Shown here: positions 14,312 to 23,063 of the stretch, piece after piece
How the letters are laid out: every line of letters starts with the position of its first letter
Numbering within the stretch: position 1 is the first letter of the stretch
Assembly (NCBI GenBank): GCA_035279525.1
Contig: DATEHQ010000093.1
Coordinates: 1 to 30,312, forward strand
Length of the DNA stretch: 30,312 nucleotides
Source of the DNA: DATEHQ01 sp035279525
GTDB lineage: Bacteria > Chloroflexota > Dormibacteria > Dormibacterales > Dormibacteraceae
Direction of reading: 5' to 3'
Made by a program: the position numbers and the translations under genes
The notes under the pieces: model-generated
Databases searched by the model: none
Told to the model about the DNA's origin: nothing
What the model saw: only the letters and a program-made list of their open reading frames with translations

Positions 14312-15685
14312 TTACTTCCGGAGGTCTTTTGCCATCTCGGCGAAGTTGTCGACGTACCGCTGGACGTCCTCCACCGAGTGCTGTACCGACAGCGTCCAGT
14401 TCTCCTCCGCACCGGGCGCCATGATCACGCCCCGGTTGCACTGGTAGAGCCAGCTCAGGTACGCGAAGCTCTTGTCGATCTCGAGGTAATCGCGGTAGTT
14501 GCGCACGCGCTCGGAGCGGTAGGTGATGCCGCCCCTGGCGGCCAGCGTGATGACGTGGAAGGGCAGATCTCGCTCCGCGATCACGGAATCGAGGCCTCCC
14601 TGCAGGGTCTCGGCCAGAGCGTCGAAGTGCGCATAGGCCCTCGCGTCGAGGATCTCGAGCAGCGTGACCCTGGCCGCGGCCATGGTCAGCGGGTTGCCGT
14701 TGAAGGTGCCCATCTGCGCGACGCGCTTCTCCTCGATCACGGCCATCACGTCGTCGCGGCCGCCCACCGCGCCGCACGGAAGGCCGCCACCTATCGCCTT
14801 GGCCAGCGCGACGAGGTCAGGCGTCACGCCAAACCGCTCTGTGGCGCCTCCGCCGGCGATGGTCACTCCAGTCTTCACCTCGTCGAAGATGAGGAGCGCT
14901 CCGCTGCGGTGTGCCACGTCTCTGACCGCCCGCAGGTAGCCCTTGTCGGGCAGGACGATGCCGACGTTCATCATGGCCGGCTCGACGATCACTGCCGCGA
15001 CTTCGTCGGGGTGTCGCGCGAAGGCCTTCTCCAGCGCCGGCACGTCGTTGAAGGGGACCACGGTCGTCAGCTCCACGATGGCCCTGGGGATGCCCTCGCT
15101 CTGCGGGAACGACGAGGGGGCGTCCGCGGGACCCATGTTCTCGGGCGGCGGCTCGACCGAAACCATGAGCGCGTCGTGGTGACCGTGGTAGGAGGCCTCG
15201 ATCTTGATGATCCGCTCGCGGCCGGTGAAGCCGCGAGCCACCCTGACCGCGTCCAGGGTCGACTCCGTGCCGGAGTTGGTGAAGCGCCACTTCGGCTGCT
15301 TGAAGCGCCGCGCGAGCTCGGTCGCGACGGGGATCGCGTCCTCGACCGGCTGCGCGAAATGCGAGCCGCGCGCGACCTGGCGGCTCACCGCTTCGACGAT
15401 CTTGGGGTGGGCGTGGCCGACCACCATGACGCCAAAGCCGTTGTGAAAGTCCACGTACTCGTTGCCGTCGACGTCCCACACCCGGCTTCCCTTTCCGTGG
15501 TCGATGAACACCGGCTGCGGGGCGGCGTCCTGGAAGGACGACGGGACGCCGCGGGGCATGACCTGGCGCGCCCTCGACCAGAGCTCGTGCGATCGCGCCC
15601 GGCTGCGCCGGAAGCGGTCCTCCTCGGCGCCGATCAGCTCGCCGACCCGTCCGGCAGGCACTTCGCGAGTGCTCGTCGTGGCCAA
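14312..15685 (-). CDS. Class III PLP aminotransferase (glutamate-1-semialdehyde aminomutase-like)
   Basis: A 457-residue fold-type I enzyme. Visible are FTNSGTESTLDAVRVARGFTG, KIEASYHGHHD, LLIFDEVKTGVTIAGGG (cofactor Asp) and the PLP lysine K296 in VALAKAIGGGLPCGAVGG. It resembles HemL, but the extended N-terminus and the catabolic neighbours suggest an omega-aminotransferase or aminomutase acting on an amine or amino acid rather than heme synthesis. The TTG at 15685 is preferred: GGGGAGG lies about eight bases upstream. It is divergent from the permease and likely cotranscribed with the ureohydrolase. Confidence 0.87.
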   Translation of the reverse strand: MATTSTREVPAGRVGELIGAEEDRFRRSRARSHELWSRARQVMPRGVPSSFQDAAPQPVFIDHGKGSRVWDVDGNEYVDFHNGFGVMVVGHAHPKIVEAVSRQVARGSHFAQPVEDAIPVATELARRFKQPKWRFTNSGTESTLDAVRVARGFTGRERIIKIEASYHGHHDALMVSVEPPPENMGPADAPSSFPQSEGIPRAIVELTTVVPFNDVPALEKAFARHPDEVAAVIVEPAMMNVGIVLPDKGYLRAVRDVAHRSGALLIFDEVKTGVTIAGGGATERFGVTPDLVALAKAIGGGLPCGAVGGRDDVMAVIEEKRVAQMGTFNGNPLTMAAARVTLLEILDARAYAHFDALAETLQGGLDSVIAERDLPFHVITLAARGGITYRSERVRNYRDYLEIDKSFAYLSWLYQCNRGVIMAPGAEENWTLSVQHSVEDVQRYVDNFAEMAKDLRK

Positions 15686-15711
15686 TCCTTGACCTCCCCT
15701 AACGTCCAACC

Positions 15712-15740
15712 TTGACAGCGCCCGTTCGCGGGCCTCTAAT
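15712..15740 (+). promoter_or_regulatory. Sigma-70-type promoter of the APC permease gene
   Basis: A perfect -35 TTGACA (15712-15717), a 17-bp spacer and a -10 TCTAAT (15735-15740, five of six). The predicted transcript starts near 15747, leaving about 46 bases of leader with GGGGAGG before the ATG. The spacer contains an inverted repeat, GCCCG-TTCG-CGGGC (15720-15733), where a repressor could sit. Confidence 0.7.
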
Positions 15741-15792
15741 TGTCGCGATTTTCAGCCACCTGTAAGTCAGTGCAACTGGGGAGGCACGTTTT

Positions 15793-17310
15793 ATGGGGGA
15801 ACAAGCAGCCGTCGCGGAGCTCGTGGCGGAAAAGCGAAAGCTCAAGAAGTCGCTTTTCCGCTTCGACATGATCTTCTTCACCGTGTGCGCGATCGTGGCG
15901 CTCGACACGATCGGGCAGTCGTCGTCTTATGGAGCGCAGGCCATCTTCTGGCTCGTGATCTCCGGCATCACCTTCCTCATCCCGTACGGCCTAATCACGG
16001 CCGAGCTCGGGGCCGCATTCCCGACCGAGGGGGCGACCTATGACTGGGTGCGCCTGGCTTACGGCCACTTCGCCGGCGCGGTCGTCGGCGTCCTCTACTG
16101 GCTGAGCAACCCGATCTGGCTCGGTGGCACGCTGACCGCGACCGCGATCGCCGCCCTCGACGCGCTTTGGGGCAGCAGCTTCACGGGCAACCAGCTGCCC
16201 GAGACGATCATCGGCTTCCTGTTCATCTGGGTCGCCGTGACCATGAACATCCTGTCGCTTCGATACATGAAGTGGGTACCCAACCTCGGCGCCATGACTC
16301 GTATCGGCCTGCTTGCCTTCTTCGCCATCCTGGTCGTCGTCGCCGGTTTCAAGGGTGGCTTCCACGGCGGGCTCGGTGGCTTTTTCCCAGCGAACACCAC
16401 AGTTCTGATCGGCGTCATCGGCGTGCTCGTCTTCCAGTGGATCGGTTTCGAGCTGCAGACGAACGCCAGCGAGGAGATGGAGAATCCGCAGCGCGACATC
16501 CCACGTGCCGTGTACGCATCGGGATTGATCTCGTTCCTGGGCTACGCGATCCCCATCGTCGGCGTCATCCTCATCCTGTCATCGGGGCAGCTGAGCAACG
16601 TCTCGGGGTTCGTGTCCGCCTACCAGTTCGGATCCAGCACCGTTTTCGGAGGCGCCGCGCCGTTCTTCAACCACATCGCGGCCATCGCGATGGTGTTCGT
16701 GCTTCTCTCCAGCGGGACCACCTGGCTGATGGGCTCCGACCGCCTGATGGCGATCGGCGCGCTGGCCGGGTCCGGGCCCCGGCAGCTGGGTTACTTTTCG
16801 TCCAGCTTCGGCACGCCCATCGTCGTCAACGTGCTCAGCGGGGTGATCGCGACCATCTTCATGGCGATCACCTTCTTTGTGACCGGAGGGGGACTCCACG
16901 GCTACTTCGCCGCGGTCCTCGGCCTGGTGATCTCGACCACCACCTTCTCCTACATCCTGATCTTCCCGGCGCTGATCACCCTGCGCCGGAAATACCCGAA
17001 CGTGAAGCGGCCGTTCGTCGTGCCCGGCGGCGCGGCGGGGGCCTGGATCTGCGTGATCCTGACCATGTTCTGGGTCGTCGCGGCAACCGTGTTTGCATTG
17101 TGGCCGGGTCTCCTCACGTCGGCGTGGGGTGCCGACACGGCGGGGGTCAGCCGCACCACCTTCGAGGTTTACACGTTCATCACCGTCGCGATCCTGATCG
17201 TGGTGGCCGTGGTTTTCTGGGCCGTCGGGCGCGGGCACGCGATCAACACGCAGCCCGGCGACACGGCCATGGGCGCGACGGCCCTGCCGGCGGGAGCCCC
17301 CGGCCAGTAA
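15793..17310 (+). CDS. APC-superfamily amino acid/amine permease
   Basis: A 505-residue integral membrane protein with about 12-14 hydrophobic segments, starting with MIFFTVCAIVALDTIG (unwound TM1 region), then IPYGLITAELGAAFPTEGAT, a hallmark of the APC family. The loop ELQTNASEEMENPQRDIPRAV is the conserved cytoplasmic motif after TM6. A late loop, RRKYPNVKRPFVVPGG, is also typical. The substrate is not predictable; amino acids, polyamines and ethanolamine-like amines are the family range, and the neighbours favour an amine. The ATG has GGGGAGG upstream and a strong promoter at 15712-15740. Confidence 0.9.
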   Translation: MGEQAAVAELVAEKRKLKKSLFRFDMIFFTVCAIVALDTIGQSSSYGAQAIFWLVISGITFLIPYGLITAELGAAFPTEGATYDWVRLAYGHFAGAVVGVLYWLSNPIWLGGTLTATAIAALDALWGSSFTGNQLPETIIGFLFIWVAVTMNILSLRYMKWVPNLGAMTRIGLLAFFAILVVVAGFKGGFHGGLGGFFPANTTVLIGVIGVLVFQWIGFELQTNASEEMENPQRDIPRAVYASGLISFLGYAIPIVGVILILSSGQLSNVSGFVSAYQFGSSTVFGGAAPFFNHIAAIAMVFVLLSSGTTWLMGSDRLMAIGALAGSGPRQLGYFSSSFGTPIVVNVLSGVIATIFMAITFFVTGGGLHGYFAAVLGLVISTTTFSYILIFPALITLRRKYPNVKRPFVVPGGAAGAWICVILTMFWVVAATVFALWPGLLTSAWGADTAGVSRTTFEVYTFITVAILIVVAVVFWAVGRGHAINTQPGDTAMGATALPAGAPGQ

Positions 17311-17317
17311 CCAACCT

Positions 17318-17346
17318 GAAAGGGCCGAGCATTGCTCGGCCCTTTC
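17318..17346. terminator. Bidirectional hairpin terminator between permease and amidohydrolase
   Basis: A perfect 13-bp stem GAAAGGGCCGAGC / GCTCGGCCCTTTC with an ATT loop, eight bases after the permease stop. The arms end in CTTTC on each strand. The right arm overlaps the last two bases of the convergent amidohydrolase stop codon. Confidence 0.85.
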
Positions 17347-18808
17347 ACCCTTCGAAGACGACCCGCCCGCCGGCGATCGTCGCGTGCACCGCCGGCTTCT
17401 GGAAATCGACGACCGCGATGTCCGCGAGCATCCCGGGCTTGAGCTCGCCCTTGTCGCTCTCGGCATGCTCGGCGTACGCGCCGCCGGACGTCCACGCGTC
17501 AACGGCCTGTCGGAGGTCGAGGCGCTGGGCCGCGTGCGTGCCGGTTGCGACCCGCAGGCTGCTGAACGGATCGAGCGGCACCACCGGCCAGTCCGTCCCA
17601 AAGGCCACGCGTGCCCCTGACTCCAACAGCGTCCGCCACGGCCAGCCTCGCCCCGCCCGCTCCGAGCCGACGTTGCGCCGCCACACGTCGGTCAGGTCCG
17701 GGTCGGCGTGCTGCGGCTGCATGCTGGCGACCACGCCGAGGCGTGCGAACCGCACCAGGTCGGCGGCGGCGGGAGCTTCGACGTGCTCGACCCGGTGCCG
17801 GCGCCCGGCGGTCGTCTTCTCGAACGCGTCGAGGGCCTGCCTGATCGCCGCGTCGCCGATCGCGTGCACCTGGACCTGCCAGCCGCGCGCGTCGGCGACT
17901 CGGACCGCCTCGCCGAGCTCGCCCTTCTCCCACAGGGGCCGGCCGCGCTCATCAGAGCCCTCGTACGGCTCGAGCATGGCCGCGGTACGCGACTCGACCA
18001 CCCTGTCCGCGAACGCCTTCAAGATGCCTGGCGAACGCCAAGCGTCCGAGCGGGCGCGCGCCTGTTCGTAGAGGTCGAGGCGGCGACCCCAGTCGGCCGT
18101 CGAAAGCCCGGGTGTCATGTCGAAAGCGAGCCGCACGCGCAGCGTGAGCTCGCCCCTCTGGCGAAGCTCGTCCCACAGCGCCACCTGGTCGAGGCCGTCG
18201 CCGGCCTCCTGCACCGAGGCGATCCCGCGCGACGCGGCCAGGCGCATCCCCTCGCGCAGCGCCTCGAGGTCCTGCTCTGGCGTGGGCCGAGCGAGGTGCC
18301 GCGTCACGGCCGTGGTCGCTTCCTCCTTGAGCACATCCAGCGTCTGGACCCCTGCCAGGGAAAGGGCTCGGGAATTGGCCCACCCTGTGTGCGCGTCGTA
18401 GGACTCGAGGTAAGCCGGCCGGTCCGGCACGAGCTCGTCGAGCAGCCGCACCGAGGGCATGCCTCCGGAAAACGCTGAATATAACCACCCGCGGCCCACG
18501 ATCCAGGGCCCGGCATGCCGGCCGGCGTAGTCCGCCACCCGGCGCCTGACCTCATCCTCGGTCGCCGCACCGAACAGGTCGAGCTCGCCGAGGGAGCGCG
18601 ACGCCATGAGGAAGTGGACGTGCGCGTCGTTGAAGGCCGGGATGATCCATTGGCCGCCCGCGTCGATGACGCCTGCACGCGCGCCGGCGCGCTCGCGAAC
18701 CGCATCATCGTCAGCCACGGCGGCGACGCGGTCTCCCGCGACCGCCACCGCGGTGGCGCCCGAACCCGGGGGCCACACCTTTCCGTTCACGATCGCCAGC
18801 CCTCTCAA
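17345..18808 (-). CDS. Metal-dependent amidohydrolase (amidohydrolase 3, YtcJ-like)
   Basis: About 487 residues from the TTG at 18808 (GTG at 18829 is an alternative). The N-terminal small beta-domain is LRGLAIVNGKVWP to GQWIIPAFNDAHVHF, with H63-x-H65 as first metal ligands. Later signatures are VHAIGDAAIRQALDAFEKT, HRVEHVEAP, and GTDWPVVPLDPFSSLRVATG with the catalytic Asp. The end TAGVVFEG-like GGRVVFEG and KPGMLADIAVVDF are typical. YtcJ-type enzymes hydrolyse N-acyl or amide bonds of varied substrates. It is divergent from the Rieske oxygenase by about 30 bases, so the promoters must overlap. Confidence 0.88.
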   Translation of the reverse strand: MRGLAIVNGKVWPPGSGATAVAVAGDRVAAVADDDAVRERAGARAGVIDAGGQWIIPAFNDAHVHFLMASRSLGELDLFGAATEDEVRRRVADYAGRHAGPWIVGRGWLYSAFSGGMPSVRLLDELVPDRPAYLESYDAHTGWANSRALSLAGVQTLDVLKEEATTAVTRHLARPTPEQDLEALREGMRLAASRGIASVQEAGDGLDQVALWDELRQRGELTLRVRLAFDMTPGLSTADWGRRLDLYEQARARSDAWRSPGILKAFADRVVESRTAAMLEPYEGSDERGRPLWEKGELGEAVRVADARGWQVQVHAIGDAAIRQALDAFEKTTAGRRHRVEHVEAPAAADLVRFARLGVVASMQPQHADPDLTDVWRRNVGSERAGRGWPWRTLLESGARVAFGTDWPVVPLDPFSSLRVATGTHAAQRLDLRQAVDAWTSGGAYAEHAESDKGELKPGMLADIAVVDFQKPAVHATIAGGRVVFEG

Positions 18809-18840
18809 TGCGCGGCATTTGTAGCGCACGCCGCGCGACA

Positions 18841-19968
18841 ATGTCGGCAGAGATGAAGCTCGAGACGAACCCCGAGGTGGCGCGAGCATTCACGCTTCCG
18901 TCCTCTCACTACCTCGATCCGGCGATGCTCGAGCGCGAGAAGGACAGGATCTTCGCCCGGACCTGGCAGCTCGTCGCCCACCAGGGCGAGCTCGCGCGCC
19001 CTGGCGATTTCAAGCCCGCGACCATCCTCGACGAGCCGATCCTGCTGACCCACTCGCAGGACGGCAAGCTGGGTGGCTTTTACAACGTGTGCCGGCATCG
19101 CGCGGCGCAGGTGGTCACCACGCGGGGCAACCGCAAGTCGCTTCAGTGCGGCTACCACGGGTGGGTGTACGGCCTCGACGGCAGGCTGCAGGCAGCACGC
19201 GAGATGGAGGGCACGGAGGATTTCGACAAGTCCGACTTCGGGCTCGTTCCCATCCGCGTCGACACGCTCGGGCCGTTCGTCTTCGCGAACCTCGATCCTG
19301 GCGCCGCGCCGCTCGCGGACTGGATCGGCGCCATCCCGTCGGAGATCGAGCGGGCGGGTTACGACCTGTCGGGGATGCGGAAGGTCGAACGCCGCGATTA
19401 CGAGATCGCGTGCAACTGGAAGGTGTACGTCGACAACTACCTCGAGGGCTATCACCTACCGATCGCTCACCCGGGCCTGTTCAAGGAGCTCGAGTACGAC
19501 CAGTATCGGGTCGAGACCTTCCGCTATTACTCCAAGCAGCACGCGCCCATCCGCGAGCTGAAGCCCGGAGAGATTCCAGGACGCGACCGGCGGTACATCC
19601 GGATGCCGGGCGCGGAGGACGACGCGCTCTATTACTGGATCTTCCCGAACACGATGCTCAACATCTATCAGGACAACATCAGCACCAACGTGATCCTGCC
19701 GCTGAGCTCCGACCGCACGCTGACGATCTTCGAGTGGTTCTACGCCGAGCCCGGCACGGGCGCGGGCTGGGAGTCGATGCAGCAGACGATCGCCTTCTCG
19801 GACGAGATCCAGCAGGAGGACATCGCCGTCTGCGAGCAGGTGCAGCGCGGACTCCGCTCGCGGTCCTACGACCGCGGCCGCTTCTCAGCGCTGCGCGAAA
19901 ACGGGGTCTTTCACTTCCAGTCGCTGGTCAGGGAGTTCCTCGACCGGGACGAGCCGATCGGCCGCTAG
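18841..19968 (+). CDS. Rieske non-heme iron oxygenase, alpha subunit (quaternary-amine-oxygenase-like)
   Basis: A 375-residue oxygenase. The Rieske cluster ligands are C84-x-H86 (NVCRHRA) and C103-x2-H106 (LQCGYHGWVYG). The mononuclear iron ligands are H205 and H210 (LEGYHLPIAHPG), probably with D327 (QQEDIAV). The residue bridging the two centres between subunits is E202, where naphthalene-dioxygenase types have Asp. Glu is known in carnitine monooxygenase CntA and relatives, and the length fits that group (about 370). The start is ATG at 18841 or 18853. Its TAG shares the tetranucleotide CTAG with the stop of the convergent response regulator. No reductase or beta subunit gene is nearby. 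Confidence 0.88.
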   Translation: MSAEMKLETNPEVARAFTLPSSHYLDPAMLEREKDRIFARTWQLVAHQGELARPGDFKPATILDEPILLTHSQDGKLGGFYNVCRHRAAQVVTTRGNRKSLQCGYHGWVYGLDGRLQAAREMEGTEDFDKSDFGLVPIRVDTLGPFVFANLDPGAAPLADWIGAIPSEIERAGYDLSGMRKVERRDYEIACNWKVYVDNYLEGYHLPIAHPGLFKELEYDQYRVETFRYYSKQHAPIRELKPGEIPGRDRRYIRMPGAEDDALYYWIFPNTMLNIYQDNISTNVILPLSSDRTLTIFEWFYAEPGTGAGWESMQQTIAFSDEIQQEDIAVCEQVQRGLRSRSYDRGRFSALRENGVFHFQSLVREFLDRDEPIGR

Positions 19969-20378
19969 GTCTCGCGCCTGGCGCGCTGGAGGTCGACATA
20001 CAGCTGGCGCGTGCGCAGGAGGTTGCGCACACGCAGAACGACCTCCTCACGGTCGAGCGGCTTGGTGAGGAACTCATCGGCGCCGAGGATCAGGGCGCTG
20101 TTGCGCGCGACGTGCCCGGTGTCCGCTGTGAGCACGATGACGGGCAGGAAGCCCAGGCTTGCCCTGGCTCCGCGGAGCCGGCGAAGCACCTCGAGGCCGT
20201 CGGGCTCCGGCATGTGAAGGTCGAGGAGCACGATGTCGGGGGCGAACTCCTCGAAGGCACGCTCGGCAAGACGCGAGTCGGTGAGGCCGCGCACCTTTTC
20301 CACCGATCCCGCGAGAAAAGCGGTCAGCATCTCGACATTGGCTTGATCGTCGTCTACGATCAGGACCTTCGACTTCAA
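19965..20378 (-). CDS. Single-domain response regulator
   Basis: A 137-residue CheY-like receiver with no output domain. The acidic pair lies at VLIVDDDQAN, the phosphoacceptor is D53 (IVLLDLHMPEPDG), T84 is in IVLTAD, and K106 is in DEFLTKPLDREE. A 20-residue tail (RNLLRTRQLYVDLQRARRET) may be a helical docking element. The ATG overlaps the stop of the histidine kinase (ATGA), so they are cognate by position. With no effector domain it must act through protein contacts or a phosphorelay. Confidence 0.9.
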   Translation of the reverse strand: MKSKVLIVDDDQANVEMLTAFLAGSVEKVRGLTDSRLAERAFEEFAPDIVLLDLHMPEPDGLEVLRRLRGARASLGFLPVIVLTADTGHVARNSALILGADEFLTKPLDREEVVLRVRNLLRTRQLYVDLQRARRET

Positions 20379-22585
20379 TCGGGGACTTGCTGGCTCACCG
20401 GGACGGTGAAGTGGAAGTCAGAACCCTTGCCCAGCTCGCTGTCGACCCAGATCTTTCCGCCATGCATCTCGATGATCTGGCGGGTGATGGCGAGCCCGAG
20501 GCCCGTGCCCAGGATCCGCGCGGACGTCTTCTCGTAGCGCTCATACCGGTTGAAGAGACGCTTGACGAACTCGGGGGCGATGCCGAGCCCGTGGTCCCGG
20601 ACACCCACGTCGACGTGGGTCGTTCCCGCGCGGCTGGTGACGCTGACCTCGCCACCCGAAGGCGAGTACTTCATCGCGTTGCTGAGCAGGTTGGCGACGA
20701 CCTGAGCCAGGCGATCGGCATCCGCGGCGACGATCGGATCGCTCGGGTCGAGGTCGGAGACGATCGAATGCTTCGTGGTCGACGCCCGCGCACGGTCGAT
20801 GGCCTGCTCGAGCACGCCGTTGATGCGCACCGCGCCGATGTGCATCGTCAGCCGTCCGGCCTCGATCCGATCGAGGTCGAGCATGTCGTTGATCATCCGG
20901 TTCAGCCGCTCGGCATCGCTGTTGATGTCGGCGGCGTAGCCCTTTGCCTCGGCGACCGAGACGTCCTCGTCTCGGATCATCTCGCTGAAGCCCTGGATGC
21001 CGACCAGCGCGGTGCGGAACTCGTGACTCACCAGCGACACGAACTCGCTTTTCAGCTCGTTGAGGCGCTCGAGGCCCGCCAGATGCGCCGCCGCCGCCTC
21101 GTTGGCCGCGTGCTCGGCATCTGTGTCCTCGTACATGGCGAGGAAGTACTCGATCCGGCCGACGGAGTTGCGCACGCCGGTTGCGCTCCAGTGCAACCAG
21201 GCTGCCGTGCCGTCGGAGCGGATGACGTGGCTGTCCGACTCGATGGTGTCGGCCGTGCCCTTCCAGAGCGGCTGGAAGATGGAGAAGACCCGGCTGAACT
21301 CCTCTGAGCCGATGAACCTTGAGACCGGGCTGCCGACGACGTCGTTCGCGTCCGCGTGCAGCAGCGACGCCATACGCGGGTTGACGTCGATGATGCGCAT
21401 GTCAGTCCCCACGCGCGCGATGCCCAGGGGTGCGTGCGTGATGATCTGGTCGAGCAGCTGATTGCGACGCGCGAGCTGCCTCTCCACGGCATGGCTCTTG
21501 ACCAGCAGCGAGAGGGAGTCACGGTGCGAGAGCACCTGGTTGCCCACCATGAGGATGCCTACGGCGGCAGCCAGCACGGTGGAGAAGCGGTCGAGGTTGC
21601 GGTCGAGCAGCGCAAGCCTGAAGGCCATGAGCGCGGCAAACGCGACCGCGGCCCAGGGCAGGGCCAGCTGCCACAGCCCGATCGGTCCCTCGCGACGCGC
21701 CGTCTCCTCATGGGCGGCCGGCCACAGGGGTGCGAGGGCGATCAGCAGGTAGCCGACCACCCAACCCGCGTCGAGCACGCTGCCGATCGCGCCATAGGTC
21801 CCGTTGGCGTTGAGATAGGCGAAGGCGCTGTCGGCGAGGGCGGCTGAGGCGACCCCGCCGAGAAGCAGGACCATCCGTCCCAGCTCCGTCCGGCGCGCGC
21901 GCCGCAGCGCCAGCACCAGGATGGTGACGGTGACGATGTCCGAGACCGGATACAGGAGCCCGATCAGCTGGGCGCCGAGTGTCTCGCCCGAGGTGGCGTA
22001 CACCTGCCCCAGGCCGAGCGCCCAGGCGACGAAGAGCAGCGAAAGTGCAACTATGGCGCTCGCGAGCAGCGCCTCTCCTCTGGACGTGAGGCGGGTCGGC
22101 GACGAAGTGAAGGCGAAGATGCCGGCGATCGCGAACGGGATGGCGATCACGAACCCGATGTCGGCGATCGACGGGGACGGTACGGCCTGGCCCAGGCCGA
22201 CCTCGATCACCGACCAGGCGGTTTCCCCCAGACCCCAGCTCAGCGCCGAGATCGCGAACAGCGACCACGCGAGCCGTGTCCGTTCGGATGTGCGGAACGC
22301 CGCATAGCCGCAGCTGCCGGCGGCGATCAAGGCGGCCACCGCCTCACCGATGTCGTCGACCGCGATGGTGGCGGTGTCGCCGCCGATCCGCAACGTGGTC
22401 CACACGATGAACGCGATCGAGAGGACGGCCGCAGCCGCGGCCGCGATCGTGAAGGGGCGCCATTCCTCGATTCCGAGGCCGGCCACCGGGGCCGGCGACG
22501 TCGCGATGTCGATGGTGGGGACCGACCCCGCCGGCTGGGAGGAGCGCGGCGGGGGTCGGTAGGTGGGAGAAGAAGACTTCAACAC
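20375..22585 (-). CDS. Membrane-bound PAS sensor histidine kinase
   Basis: Up to 736 residues. Residues 45-350 hold about ten hydrophobic segments, including WGLGETAWSVIEVG and PSPSIADIGFV, a pattern seen in membrane sensors of actinobacterial and chloroflexal GGDEF and kinase proteins. A PAS domain spans about 375-490 (ITHAPLGIARVGTDMRIIDV, then a PAC-like WLHWSATGVRN). The kinase core has H521 in VSLVSHEFRTALVGIQG, the N-box LLSNAMKYSPSGG, DHGLGIAPEF and GTGLGLAITRQI. HEFRTA replaces the usual HELRTP. The start is GTG at 22585 or TTG at 22582, with GGAG just before. The repeated 16-bp element lies 14 bases upstream. Confidence 0.9.
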   Translation of the reverse strand: MLKSSSPTYRPPPRSSQPAGSVPTIDIATSPAPVAGLGIEEWRPFTIAAAAAAVLSIAFIVWTTLRIGGDTATIAVDDIGEAVAALIAAGSCGYAAFRTSERTRLAWSLFAISALSWGLGETAWSVIEVGLGQAVPSPSIADIGFVIAIPFAIAGIFAFTSSPTRLTSRGEALLASAIVALSLLFVAWALGLGQVYATSGETLGAQLIGLLYPVSDIVTVTILVLALRRARRTELGRMVLLLGGVASAALADSAFAYLNANGTYGAIGSVLDAGWVVGYLLIALAPLWPAAHEETARREGPIGLWQLALPWAAVAFAALMAFRLALLDRNLDRFSTVLAAAVGILMVGNQVLSHRDSLSLLVKSHAVERQLARRNQLLDQIITHAPLGIARVGTDMRIIDVNPRMASLLHADANDVVGSPVSRFIGSEEFSRVFSIFQPLWKGTADTIESDSHVIRSDGTAAWLHWSATGVRNSVGRIEYFLAMYEDTDAEHAANEAAAAHLAGLERLNELKSEFVSLVSHEFRTALVGIQGFSEMIRDEDVSVAEAKGYAADINSDAERLNRMINDMLDLDRIEAGRLTMHIGAVRINGVLEQAIDRARASTTKHSIVSDLDPSDPIVAADADRLAQVVANLLSNAMKYSPSGGEVSVTSRAGTTHVDVGVRDHGLGIAPEFVKRLFNRYERYEKTSARILGTGLGLAITRQIIEMHGGKIWVDSELGKGSDFHFTVPVSQQVPD

Positions 22586-22598
22586 TTCTCCGCCCTCA

Positions 22599-22614
22599 TG
22601 TTAATTCAAGCACG
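22599..22614 (-). promoter_or_regulatory. 16-bp repeated element upstream of the histidine kinase
   Basis: On the minus strand this reads CGTGCTTGAATTAACA. It is identical to the plus-strand sequence at 24680-24695 upstream of the REC-HD-GYP gene, in the same orientation relative to the gene. It is unusually AT-rich for this genome. TGCTTGAAT could be an extended -10 region, or the whole could be an operator. Confidence 0.55.
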
Positions 22615-23040
22615 CGTCAGTTAACATTGCTGGCGGCAGAAAACCTGAGACGCGGCCGCGAGGGTGTGCAGCACGGCAGGAGGGAGGACTGCAAGAGAAC
22701 GTGAATGCTGTTTGCGGCTGTACGCGGCTGATCCATCGTCCTGAGCTGGAAGCCGCCGGCATGGGCACGCGAAGGACCCCGCCATTCCCGCGCCGGTGCC
22801 TGGCGGCGGACTCCCGATGACGCCCACCGGGGCGAGATCGGGCGAACTCTCCGGCGTGGCGGGACGGCATCTCCTGGTGGCGGGGGCCGTCCGTTCCGCG
22901 GTGCGGACATTGAAGCTCCTGGCCGTAGCGCTGGAAGGTGCCGAGCGCGGGTCGAACGAACACCCGGCCAGAGTAACCAACGTCACAGCTGAATAACCCC
23001 TCGATAGCCACATTCGTTGCCCTGGCGCCGCGTGGTCTGC
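22615..23040. other. Long intergenic stretch without a supported gene
   Basis: This region lies between the histidine kinase promoter and the leader of the small peptide gene. Short open frames exist on both strands, but their translations are rich in R, P and S with no ribosome site or family pattern. An AT-richer patch with GTAACCAACGTCAC occurs at about 22974 and may belong to the peptide gene's promoter. No RNA gene or repeat is recognised. Confidence 0.5.
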
Positions 23041-23045
23041 GCGGA

Positions 23046-23055
23046 AAAGGAGGTG
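23046..23055 (+). promoter_or_regulatory. Perfect Shine-Dalgarno sequence of the small peptide gene
   Basis: AAGGAGGTGA is fully complementary to the usual 3' end of 16S rRNA and lies eight bases before ATG 23064. It is the strongest ribosome site in the window, and it decides that the 32-residue frame is a real gene. Confidence 0.85.
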
Positions 23056-23063
23056 AGTTGAAA

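Noticed and set aside
14312..15685. Annotation of the aminotransferase as HemL for heme synthesis.
   Set aside because: Fold and motifs fit the family, but the N-terminal extension, TTG start and operon with an ureohydrolase point to a catabolic role; no other heme gene is nearby.
22796..22996. A 66-codon plus-strand frame in the long intergenic region.
   Set aside because: No ribosome site, no domain, and composition typical of random GC-rich frames, although its C-terminal half looks somewhat more natural.
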